This document shows positions 1 through 8,087 of a stretch of DNA of 64,000 bases, in pieces. Each line of letters begins with the position of its first letter. Position 1 is the first letter of the stretch. Under the pieces are notes generated by a model. That model was not told the origin of the DNA. It saw nothing but the letters and a program-made list of their open reading frames with translations, and did not search any database. This DNA comes from an uncultured Cytophagales bacterium (GTDB taxonomy: Bacteria; Bacteroidota; Bacteroidia; Cytophagales; Cyclobacteriaceae): positions 310,001 through 374,000 of the forward strand of contig CAJXNP010000003.1 of assembly GCA_913057175.1 (NCBI GenBank), in the 5' to 3' direction. The position numbers were made by a program, and so were the translations under genes.

Positions 1-362
1 TCATTCCATTTGGTCAGGTCATATTTGTCATTTTTTACTTTTTTGAATGCGTAAATATTTCCCTTATCCCGATCTGACATTGTATTTCGGATGTAGTTGC
101 CCCCTACGGATACAAGAAGATCAAGCTGATCTGTCAGTTGTTTTCCTGTCCACTGATAAGGATTGTCATCGTCACTTCCACCTCTCAAAACAATGGGCTC
201 TCCTTGATATTGCCAGTACCAGGGATTTTGGGATAGGATGTGCACACCTTTGTATCTATCTATTGAATTAGAATCATTTTGGCCGTAAAGGGTAAATGAT
301 TGTGTCAATACTGCTACAGCCAAAAGCATGTTGAATTTGAAAGTTGATTTATTTATAGTCAT
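1..362 (-). CDS. Secreted glycosidase-like protein, 3' end cut off by window
   Basis: Only about 120 N-terminal residues are present; the gene runs off the left edge. An ATG at 360-362 opens a typical signal peptide (hydrophobic stretch around residues 12-27, cleavage near YGQ-ND). The mature start, with the motifs HILSQNPWYWQYQGEP and VSVGGNYIRNT, resembles the first strands of clan-A TIM-barrel glycosidases (cellulase-like or DUF4038-like), in which a ligand-contacting strand is followed by a GGNYIRNT-type second strand. The catalytic acids would lie in the missing part, so the family cannot be fixed. It is the last gene of the leftward operon that starts with the GH28-like gene, 75 bases after the neighbouring nucleoside-hydrolase-like gene. 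Its place in a pectin locus suggests a side-chain glycosidase, which is inference. Confidence 0.6.
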   Translation of the reverse strand, partial: MTINKSTFKFNMLLAVAVLTQSFTLYGQNDSNSIDRYKGVHILSQNPWYWQYQGEPIVLRGGSDDDNPYQWTGKQLTDQLDLLVSVGGNYIRNTMSDRDKGNIYAFKKVKNDKYDLTKWN

Positions 363-437
363 CAGTTTAATTTTTAGAAGTAGAATAAAATCACAATGTT
401 GAGTTTGTTAAGAATCTATTACTCACTATAAATTTAT

Positions 438-1805
438 CTAAGGCTCTACTGTTACAATGACACGCTGGTAACCTTTTAGCGAAGGGCTACCGCTATCGGT
501 CACCTCAAGTATTAAATGGATGGTCCGGGGCTCATCTACTTCGGGTGCTTTGAAAGACACCTTGGTTGATTCAGCGCCCTTAAGTTCTACCAGGCCATCA
601 TAGCTACCAGCCTCTTTGTATTGCCACCACCTGAATGATATTTTGTCACCATCCAGGTCGTTTGTTTTATCCGCGTTGATGGTCAGCATTTTACCTGAAG
701 CAATGGTTTTGTCGACCTTACCGGAAATGCAGACAATGGGTGCATGATTGGCATCTTCGTACCTGTCAGCCACGCACCAGTCCATCCTGGCTTCGAAATC
801 ACTGTTTACCTGATCTACCCAGATCTTCAGGGATTTCAGTTTGTCACCTTCATCCACAGCGTCTCTATACACATGATCGAATTCTGTGGTTTTTTCAAAT
901 CGGCCTCCCCATCCTCCAAAGGTTGGATCCTCGTAATTCCTTAAGCCATTTTTCAGCGAATAAAAAAAAGCCGGACTGTCGCCTTCACTTACATAATCCT
1001 GTGGATACAGGGCGCCAAGAGGACCGTGATCATTTTTTACATTGTGCTCGATGAAATCGTAGGTATTTTTTTGACTTCGGTAGTTCCAACTCCCCGCGAA
1101 GGAACCGCAATAAATCATCGTAACATCCGGGTGTTCTTGTTCGATGTAGTTGCCCGCACCATCCTGATACCATATGTTGTACATCACGACTTTGGAAACC
1201 GCTCTTTTATAGTCATCCGGATATTCGGTTTTCAGCTTATAGAATGCCTGTGCAGCGGTATTGCCACCACCCCAGGCTTGCAGGTAAATGGTTTCGGGAT
1301 TTTCGTCCAGCAGTATTTCAATAATCTTGTCCGAACCGGGTGTATCTTTCCAGTCGTCCGGTCGGAAGGTGATTTCCGCGCCGGGAATAAGTTCCCAACG
1401 CTTATCCCGTAGTCCCCTCAGATGATCTTCGTCTTCATCACCAATCACGCTGATCTCCCGCAGTCTGTCAGCTGTAGGATAATCGGGGTTGTGTTTAATG
1501 AGATTGGGGTATATCTCAGCATACGCAGCCAACTGCTTTTCATACCAATCTTCATCGCTATGGCCTACCCGTTGAAAAATTGAATTGGTTTCAATGATGG
1601 CCAGTACTTCCACATCGCAAGTGTAAAGCAAAAACCGGATCATAGAACTATGATCATCCACTTCACCATCTGTCATCACGATCACCCGTGGTTTTTGAGC
1701 TTCAGCATCCGTAATATTCGCACCTAAAAAAGCAATGAAGCACAGGAACCAAATGAATGATTTTACATTTCTCATTTGAAGGATATTATTGTTTCTCTTT
1801 TGCAT
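438..1805 (-). CDS. Secreted Sde182-type nucleoside-hydrolase-like protein (DUF1593), copy 1
   Basis: This 455-residue exported protein belongs to the Sde182 / DUF1593 family: an N-terminal nucleoside-hydrolase-like domain (about residues 38-330) followed by a beta-sandwich C-terminal domain (about 365-455). The strand-1 motif VMTDGEVDD at residues 43-51 matches the calcium-binding DxDxxxDD loop of nucleoside hydrolases. The founding member, Saccharophagus Sde_0182, was described as cellulose-binding; no substrate is established for most members. A second Met at residue 11 gives a cleaner signal peptide (MRNVKSFIWFLCFIAF) and may be the real start (position 1775). It is a diverged tandem paralogue of the next gene upstream, 50 bases away, within the pectin operon. 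A hydrolase acting on a furanosyl side chain is plausible but unproven. Confidence 0.85.
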   Translation of the reverse strand: MQKRNNNILQMRNVKSFIWFLCFIAFLGANITDAEAQKPRVIVMTDGEVDDHSSMIRFLLYTCDVEVLAIIETNSIFQRVGHSDEDWYEKQLAAYAEIYPNLIKHNPDYPTADRLREISVIGDEDEDHLRGLRDKRWELIPGAEITFRPDDWKDTPGSDKIIEILLDENPETIYLQAWGGGNTAAQAFYKLKTEYPDDYKRAVSKVVMYNIWYQDGAGNYIEQEHPDVTMIYCGSFAGSWNYRSQKNTYDFIEHNVKNDHGPLGALYPQDYVSEGDSPAFFYSLKNGLRNYEDPTFGGWGGRFEKTTEFDHVYRDAVDEGDKLKSLKIWVDQVNSDFEARMDWCVADRYEDANHAPIVCISGKVDKTIASGKMLTINADKTNDLDGDKISFRWWQYKEAGSYDGLVELKGAESTKVSFKAPEVDEPRTIHLILEVTDSGSPSLKGYQRVIVTVEP

Positions 1806-1855
1806 CGTTGAAATTTCATTTTTAAAAAATTTTAATCTTGACTCACATACCCAAA

Positions 1856-3283
1856 CTAGGGCACTACTTCGATTATCAGCCGCTTATAGCGAGTCAGTCT
1901 GGGACTACCATGATCTGTGACAGCAAGAATGATGTGCATCGTACCGGTACCCGGAGGCATGACCCTGCTGGATTTTACTTCGAGCCATGCCTCAGCCTGG
2001 TCGAACGCATATATGTCATGCTTGACGCCCGTACTGGAATTTGACATCCTTCTGGTACCCGGTTCTTCGTAACAAAACCATTCATAAGAAAGTGCATCAC
2101 CATCCGGATCGGTCGTGGCCTTCGCACTCAATTCTACGCGCTCGCCTTCTTTTGCTCTGATGTAATCCGGATGATCAAATTTGACTACCGGTGGATGGTT
2201 AGCTTCTTCATAAGACTTTACCGTCCAATCCATTCTTGCCGAAAAATCATTCTGGTAAGCTGAACGCCATCGCCAGATCGTGGCATGGTTGGTGGTATGC
2301 CATTCACCATCCACTCCAAGTACTTCATCCTGCACATTGGTCCAAATGGGGCGGGTTTCCGGTTCTAAAAACCACTTTTCATGCTTTGGTGTATACAGTT
2401 CATAGCGACCACCCCAACCACCCCAATCGGGACGTTCAGGATTGCTCAGGCCATTGTTGATCAGGTGGAAAAATGAAGGTGTGTCTCCTTCCATCATAAA
2501 TTTCCATCGAGGATACAACTCTCCAAGCGGGCCTTTGGACCTGACGTTCTTGTCCAGCCATTCATTGGTAACCAGCGAGAAGTCTGCACCGCCAAAACGT
2601 CCATGAAATTTATCACCTCCGATAGCAATCCAGGTTGAATGGTGAAAACCCCCACCGGCATTGACGCCAGGAGTGACGATGTAAAACAACCCGGGAAATT
2701 CTTTGCGTATCCAGGGGCCGCTGTTATCCTGATCTGAAATGGCATACACCCGTAGTTTTGCAACAAACTTCTCCAATTCCTCCACGGACCTTGTCTCACG
2801 CACTTTCCACAAAGCCTGGGCAAGCACATTGGGCCCACCCCAAACAGTAACCCAAAGAGGTCTCTCATCTTCTTTGTCAACCGACTTGATCAAAAGATCA
2901 GAGCCAGGTGAATCCTTGCCTTTTCCCACGGCATCCATTCCATCAAGCTCTTTCCCCTCGGATATTTGTATCTTCAGATAAGCCTCGGTGGGATATCCGG
3001 GTTCATGCAATTCCAGGTTATCCCTTACTTCACCATAGGCTGCAACAATGCGTTCAATATATTCCGGCTCAACATGATTACTTCCTCCATGAGGAGTGGC
3101 AATAAGCCCTTCTATGTCAAAATGATTCGCATACGTCATCAAACGAACCATAGACATTTGATCATCAGGATCTCCACCAATATCAGTCAGGACAATTAGA
3201 CGATTTTTTTCTTGAGCTTCTACCTTTATCGTTAAACTAATTAGCATGGGGAATATGAAATAGAATATTGTTTTTAAATACAT
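1856..3283 (-). CDS. Secreted Sde182-type nucleoside-hydrolase-like protein (DUF1593), copy 2
   Basis: This 475-residue exported protein has the same architecture as its neighbour: signal peptide (residues 1-23), nucleoside-hydrolase-like domain and C-terminal Ig-like domain. The metal loop is fuller here, [11 protein letters not shown] at residues 31-41, followed by [19 protein letters not shown] as in the family. Shared landmarks with copy 1 include a VWGGxN segment, GPLGxLYP, a GDTPSFF/GDSPAFF motif, GGWGGR, and F-AR-DW before the linker to the C-terminal domain. The duplication is old, because the two differ throughout. It lies 66 bases downstream of the PL1 gene and is probably co-transcribed. 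No reaction is established for the family; the intact acidic loop argues for an enzyme rather than only a binding protein. Confidence 0.87.
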   Translation of the reverse strand: MYLKTIFYFIFPMLISLTIKVEAQEKNRLIVLTDIGGDPDDQMSMVRLMTYANHFDIEGLIATPHGGSNHVEPEYIERIVAAYGEVRDNLELHEPGYPTEAYLKIQISEGKELDGMDAVGKGKDSPGSDLLIKSVDKEDERPLWVTVWGGPNVLAQALWKVRETRSVEELEKFVAKLRVYAISDQDNSGPWIRKEFPGLFYIVTPGVNAGGGFHHSTWIAIGGDKFHGRFGGADFSLVTNEWLDKNVRSKGPLGELYPRWKFMMEGDTPSFFHLINNGLSNPERPDWGGWGGRYELYTPKHEKWFLEPETRPIWTNVQDEVLGVDGEWHTTNHATIWRWRSAYQNDFSARMDWTVKSYEEANHPPVVKFDHPDYIRAKEGERVELSAKATTDPDGDALSYEWFCYEEPGTRRMSNSSTGVKHDIYAFDQAEAWLEVKSSRVMPPGTGTMHIILAVTDHGSPRLTRYKRLIIEVVP

Positions 3284-3349
3284 AATTTGAAGGATTACAA
3301 TGTGTCTAATTCAATGACAGTTTAACTTATATTCAGAGGTTTTTCTGTT

Positions 3350-4699
3350 TCAATTGATGCTGTTTAAATATTTCTCCAACATGGTATAACCATCATTTGC
3401 TACCGTATTTCTATCATCCGGATTGCTAGGATCGAGCCCTTGTGTTTTTTCCCATTTGTCTGGCATACCATCCTTATCCGTGTCCTTCTGAGCTGGTTCA
3501 CTTTTGAGCTCAGGCCAACCTCCTACATCTTCCTGACTTTTGATGATTTTTCCGGTTCTGTTTTTGATATCCTTGACGATTCGCTCATCAACTGCGTCCC
3601 TTTTTGGTAAAGTTGCACCACCGGATGCAAGTACTTCCTTAAAAGCTTTATCAGCATCCCGGGTAGTAACCTGACCTGTTTCAAATGGAATGGTTTGTTT
3701 ATATCTTTTAATATTTTCCTCAGTCCAGGAATCGTTATACTTAACAATGGACCATTGATCTTCTGGTTGAACTTCATTGTAATAGTTGCCAGCAAAGTAA
3801 GACTTATTATGCGGAGAGCCGGTTCGATATGCAATTCCATTATTTTCAGAATCAGCACCCGGAATCAGGTAGTTTCCCACATAGTTAAGTTTAGTAATGC
3901 TTTCGGAATCGTTGTTGTACCCGGCATAATCTCCTCCCCAGTTGTAAATCACATTATTTCTGAAATCTAAAAGAAATCCTTCTGGGTCTTTGGTGTAACT
4001 ATTGATGCTGTAATTTCCAGGACGTGGGCTTCTTCCACGGTGATTAGCGTATAAATTATTAAGAAAACTGTATTTTGCTCCTCCAGTTCCGCGTATCAGT
4101 GAGCCATATCCATGATTGGAGGGGTTCAATCCTTCAGTAATAAAGCACCATTGGACTGTTACATTCCTAAGTGTGGGGTTACGTGTGGAAGCTGAAAGTA
4201 CTTCATCAAGGCTCCAACTGGCAGAACAATGATCCACGATGATGTTTTCACCTACCGATAAGCTAATAGCATCTTTACCTTGTAGGCTACCCTGACCATG
4301 CATGCCATCACCTAGTCTAACCCTCAAATAGCGTATAATGACATCACTGGCGGAAACAAGAAGTGTTTCTCCTCTAATACAAATCCCATCTCCGGGAGCT
4401 GTTTGACCTGCTATTGTAATAAATGGATTTTCGATTGTCAACCTCTCTTTTAAATCAATGATTCCGGAAACCGCAAAAACTACGGTGCGGGGGCCTTCTT
4501 GCTCAACGGCCCAGCGTAAACTCCCTGGACCTTCATCATTGAGGTTGGTGACGTACAATACTTTTCCATTTCGACCACCTTTGGAATATGCCCCGAATCC
4601 TTCCGCTCCAGGGAAAGCAAGGATGTCTTGCGAATAGGAATAGTTTGAATATACTCCCAATACTAAAAATGTGATAATAATGTAAATGACTTTTTTCAT
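3350..4699 (-). CDS. Secreted polysaccharide lyase family 1 pectate lyase
   Basis: The 449-residue protein starts with a signal peptide (residues 1-23, ...YSYSQ) and then the PL1 opening FPGAEGFGAYSKGGRNGKV, typical of PelL/Pel-like right-handed beta-helix lyases. Other family marks are GPGSLRWAVE (58-66), TIAGQTAPGDG (95-105), the calcium-site region DHCSASWSLDEVLS (156-169) and ANHRGRSPR (218-226), whose arginines occupy the catalytic base position. It should cleave de-esterified homogalacturonan by calcium-dependent beta-elimination. The C-terminus carries an acidic thrombospondin-type-3-like repeat, DTDKDGMPDKWE (406-417), a calcium-binding element common at the end of such enzymes. The gene begins only 6 bases after the GH28-like gene, so the two are surely one transcript. 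Confidence 0.92.
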   Translation of the reverse strand: MKKVIYIIITFLVLGVYSNYSYSQDILAFPGAEGFGAYSKGGRNGKVLYVTNLNDEGPGSLRWAVEQEGPRTVVFAVSGIIDLKERLTIENPFITIAGQTAPGDGICIRGETLLVSASDVIIRYLRVRLGDGMHGQGSLQGKDAISLSVGENIIVDHCSASWSLDEVLSASTRNPTLRNVTVQWCFITEGLNPSNHGYGSLIRGTGGAKYSFLNNLYANHRGRSPRPGNYSINSYTKDPEGFLLDFRNNVIYNWGGDYAGYNNDSESITKLNYVGNYLIPGADSENNGIAYRTGSPHNKSYFAGNYYNEVQPEDQWSIVKYNDSWTEENIKRYKQTIPFETGQVTTRDADKAFKEVLASGGATLPKRDAVDERIVKDIKNRTGKIIKSQEDVGGWPELKSEPAQKDTDKDGMPDKWEKTQGLDPSNPDDRNTVANDGYTMLEKYLNSIN

Positions 4700-4705
4700 A
4701 ATTTT

Positions 4706-6550
4706 TTAGTTTTCAATATTTTGAGCAGAGAAGTATGTAGTAATCAACTTTTGTTTCTCTTCAATACTTTCTCCGTTTTCTGTAATACTTATGGCAAATA
4801 ATTTATTTACTGCCTCTCCTTTAAGTTCATAGTAAGTAAGATCATGATAGGTGACTTTTTTGATGCTATTCATCATAAAGGGGTTGGTTTCTGTCTTCAA
4901 ATGATTTCCCAATGCAGACAAAACCTTTTCAGGTAAATCCGCATAGGTGATATCTTCTTTTTTCCGCAATACCTTACCGTCTAACTGAACAAGCACTTCA
5001 ATGTCCAGATCGGTTTCGGGTTCAAGATTGATATCATAAATCGCGTTATTGCTGGTAATGATCCGGTCAATATCAGTGATGAGCATGAGTGGAAATTCTG
5101 ACTCGACTGTTTGCTTAACCAATTCAGGAACTTCATCTAGTTGAATGTCATCAGAGTCAAGAATATCGTCCTCGTTACCATCCAATTCTATTCGTGGAAT
5201 TTCGTTGTCTCCTTTGTGGTAATTCCCATTTATTTCGCTTCCATTTTCATTGGTATTGGATATGCTGAAATTATCCATGTTTTTGATGTAGGAGCCTTTT
5301 GCTGCCTCAAATGTAGAATTGGTAATACTCACATTTGAGATAAAATTTTTGCTGTGACCTGAAACAATAAAGGAACGAGCACTGTTTCGGACATCAAACC
5401 CTTCCATATGAATATCAGATATAATAGCAGGGCCTTCATCTGCTTTGGAAATTCTACCATAAAACACCTGGCCATAAACCCGGTCAATACTAAAATCTTT
5501 TAAAAAAATATTTTTGATCGGTCCTTTCCTTCCTCCATAAACGCGAAATACCATTTCGGTACTGTCTATTTCTATATCTGAAATAAAAACCTTGTTTACA
5601 CCCGCATAGGTATTTGAACTTATGATGATCGGGGAGTAAAGGATGTTGTTGAATCGGCTTTGACGTATCAGGATGTTTTGTGAGGGCCGGTTACCCGGAA
5701 TTTCTGTTCTTCCTGAAAGTATTTTGATACCATCAGCAACCGACTCAAAGTAATTGTTTTCAATCAAAACGTCATTGCTGCTTTCAAGAGCAACACCAAT
5801 CTGGTCATACCCCTGGCTATTGATTGTACAATTTTCAATGGTAAGATCGCTGGTAAGGACCGGATGTACGGACCAATAAGGCGCGTTAATGATATTCAAA
5901 CCGGAAATATTGACCCTGGTGCACTCGATAAAGGCTATTAGATCAGGACGAAGAGAATGGCCGGTTCCAAATTTGCGGTTTATAGGGTTCACACCTTCCT
6001 TGTCCAGTTCCCTCAATAACTCCCAATCTGCCTTATCATTAAATTTCATTTTTTTCCAGACTGTCTCGTAACCCTGTCCATTAATTGTCCCTTTTCCACT
6101 GATTTTAATATCCGTTCCATTATTGGCATATATCATGGGGGAATAGTTCATACAGGGATAACCACCAAACCAGTTATATTTTAGTGGATATAAACCGGGA
6201 TCAGCAATGAACCTTATTTCGGCACCTTCTTTCAAATGCAGGTCAACCCTGGTTTTCAATTGTATCGGGCCAGAAAGGTAAATACCGGCCGGAATTACTA
6301 ATGTTCCTCCACCTCGCTGATCTGTTTGATCGATCGCTTGTTGGATGATACTATGATCATTGGTTATATTAAATTCATATAAGTGAAAGGTATCTATGGG
6401 AATCTGTACCCGGCTAATTTTAGATAAGAGCGAATCTGCATATTCCCAGCCAATTGATAATGCAACAGGGGATTTACCATCAAGGTTCTCTTGTTTTGTA
6501 TGACAACCTATTAAGGATGTCAGTGTAAGGATGCAAATCAATATTCGCAT
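4706..6550 (-). CDS. GH28-fold beta-helix lipoprotein with altered active site and PepSY-like tail
   Basis: With a start at 6550 the protein has 614 residues. The start MRILICILTLTSLIGC gives an ideal lipoprotein signal with Cys16; an ATG at 6601 would add 17 charged residues in front. Residues about 60-430 follow the GH28 polygalacturonase pattern (GGGTLVIPAGIYLSGPIQLK, then GKGTINGQG, then coils around PYWSVHP). The usual catalytic set is mostly replaced: NTD/NxDG reads NSQG (244-247), DD reads AD (272-273), the GHG region reads YSP (305-307) and RIK reads RVY (336-338). Residues about 473-603, after an acidic linker, look like two tandem PepSY-like repeats (VPELVKQTVESEFP... and DLPEKVLSALGNHL...). 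It heads the leftward pectin operon. The protein could be a binding protein or an enzyme with a different mechanism. Confidence 0.8.
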   Translation of the reverse strand: MRILICILTLTSLIGCHTKQENLDGKSPVALSIGWEYADSLLSKISRVQIPIDTFHLYEFNITNDHSIIQQAIDQTDQRGGGTLVIPAGIYLSGPIQLKTRVDLHLKEGAEIRFIADPGLYPLKYNWFGGYPCMNYSPMIYANNGTDIKISGKGTINGQGYETVWKKMKFNDKADWELLRELDKEGVNPINRKFGTGHSLRPDLIAFIECTRVNISGLNIINAPYWSVHPVLTSDLTIENCTINSQGYDQIGVALESSNDVLIENNYFESVADGIKILSGRTEIPGNRPSQNILIRQSRFNNILYSPIIISSNTYAGVNKVFISDIEIDSTEMVFRVYGGRKGPIKNIFLKDFSIDRVYGQVFYGRISKADEGPAIISDIHMEGFDVRNSARSFIVSGHSKNFISNVSITNSTFEAAKGSYIKNMDNFSISNTNENGSEINGNYHKGDNEIPRIELDGNEDDILDSDDIQLDEVPELVKQTVESEFPLMLITDIDRIITSNNAIYDINLEPETDLDIEVLVQLDGKVLRKKEDITYADLPEKVLSALGNHLKTETNPFMMNSIKKVTYHDLTYYELKGEAVNKLFAISITENGESIEEKQKLITTYFSAQNIEN

Positions 6551-6704
6551 AGCGTGTTTTTTTTGTAAATGTATTGATTTGGGCCTTTGTTTATCCGTCA
6601 TTTGACGTCAATAACGGTTATTAACACTTTCTTTTGGTTTCTTTTTATGCTTTTTATATTTTCGTTTAATTTTTATTTAAATTTCGATTTATTGATTTTT
6701 TCAA

Positions 6705-7919
6705 ATGAAAAGTAAGAACGAAGATGACATATGGATAGCGAAAATTGCTGACAGTAAGCATTTTACATCCGAAAAAGATGCTAAATTACTTCAGTACCTC
6801 ATCACATCGACCCGTGAAGGCAAGAGCCTTAAGGAAAATGTGATCGCAATAGATGTGTTCCATCGTGATACTTCATTCGATTCAGGATCCGACTCAATCG
6901 TCCGTTCCAGCATTTATAACCTAAGAAAAAAACTGGATTCATATTATCAGTTAGAAGGAAATAGCGATCCAGTACGTTTCATCATTCCTAAGGGAAGTTA
7001 TAAAGTAGAATTCAAAACCAATCCGGAAAGTAAAAACGGATTTATAAAAAATCTCGCTGACAAAGACTCTTCCATATTCAAGTGGCTGTTCGGAATAACG
7101 CTATCATTTTCAATACTTTTTGCATTTCTCTATTTAAGCAATAATGATGTTGAGACGAATGAACCTACCGTTGAAGTAAATAACCCCGTCTGGAGTCATT
7201 TCATAGAATCCCCAAACCCATTGATCATCGTTTTGGGAGATTATTTTATGATGCAAAAAACGCAATACCCGGATAGCAGCTTAAATTTTATCCGTGACCC
7301 GGAAATCAATAGCCAAAATGATCTCGCTTCCTTTCTGGAAAAAAACCCTAATCAAAAGGAAAGCCTCAAAAAACTGGGGCAAAGCTATTTCGGGGAGGAA
7401 ATTCCAGAGTGTTTATTCGAGGTGAATCGTATGATGATGGCTTCAGATAAACAGGCAAAAATGAAGTATTCTTCTCAATTGACTTTATCAGACATCCGGG
7501 AAAATGATATCATTTTTATTGGTGATTTTGGTACGCTTGGCACACTTAATCCCTTTTTTATGAAGCCAGGGATCAGGTATTCCACGATGCCTCCAGGCAT
7601 AGTTATTTTGAATGAAAAACAAGATACATTAGAATCCATTACCATGAATAATCCTAATCAATCAATTTTCGAAAATGACTATACAGTGGTTTCTTCTATA
7701 GAGGCGTATGAAGGAAAAAAGATCTTGTTCTTTACTTCATTTCTACCATTTGGTAAAAAGGAGGCTTTATACAAACTTGGTGAGATGTCCTTTCTTTCTG
7801 AAATAACAGACAGCTTGTCGGCTTTTTCCAACGAATGGAACCTGTTGATGAAAATTTCCGGATTAAAATCAACCGGGTTTTATTATGAAATAATACGATT
7901 TGACCATGTAGAAAAATGA
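6705..7919 (+). CDS. Membrane-anchored winged-helix regulator (CadC/ToxR-like layout)
   Basis: The 404-residue protein has three parts. Residues 1-103 resemble the winged-helix domain of TPR-type transmembrane regulators: FHRDTSFDSGSDSIVRSSI, NLRKKLDSYY, then DPVRFIIPKGSYKVEF, which matches the IPKGxYxPxF wing of that group. Residues 125-145 are a single membrane helix (FKWLFGITLSFSILFAFLYL). The rest, about 250 residues, should lie in the periplasm and I do not recognise its fold. No kinase or receiver domain is present, so this looks like a one-component sensor that binds DNA from the membrane. It is divergent from the GH28-like operon with about 100-150 bases between starts, so that operon and itself are the natural targets. 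The role is inferred from architecture and position. Confidence 0.7.
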   Translation: MKSKNEDDIWIAKIADSKHFTSEKDAKLLQYLITSTREGKSLKENVIAIDVFHRDTSFDSGSDSIVRSSIYNLRKKLDSYYQLEGNSDPVRFIIPKGSYKVEFKTNPESKNGFIKNLADKDSSIFKWLFGITLSFSILFAFLYLSNNDVETNEPTVEVNNPVWSHFIESPNPLIIVLGDYFMMQKTQYPDSSLNFIRDPEINSQNDLASFLEKNPNQKESLKKLGQSYFGEEIPECLFEVNRMMMASDKQAKMKYSSQLTLSDIRENDIIFIGDFGTLGTLNPFFMKPGIRYSTMPPGIVILNEKQDTLESITMNNPNQSIFENDYTVVSSIEAYEGKKILFFTSFLPFGKKEALYKLGEMSFLSEITDSLSAFSNEWNLLMKISGLKSTGFYYEIIRFDHVEK

Positions 7920-8087
7920 TTTCAATCAGGTCAAAAGCATTTAAAAGTTTGTGGCTATTTCAGCATGTAAGCTAAAAATACAACGGAAATGGCGCTGAAA
8001 GTAATGATCTATTATAATAATGCTTGTTTAATTTGTGCTCGAATCTGATTTTCTGTCAACAATCATTGAATTTACTATCACCGGGAG

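Noticed and set aside
47-271. A 74-codon rightward open frame
   Set aside because: It is opposite the truncated leftward glycosidase gene, whose signal peptide and reading frame are much more convincing.
2494-2880. A 128-codon leftward open frame inside the nucleoside-hydrolase-like gene
   Set aside because: It is a shifted frame of the real gene on the same strand and has no start context or domain.
6551-6601. Upstream ATG start for the GH28-like lipoprotein
   Set aside because: It would put 17 polar, charged residues ahead of a lipoprotein signal that starts well at 6550; kept as an alternative only.
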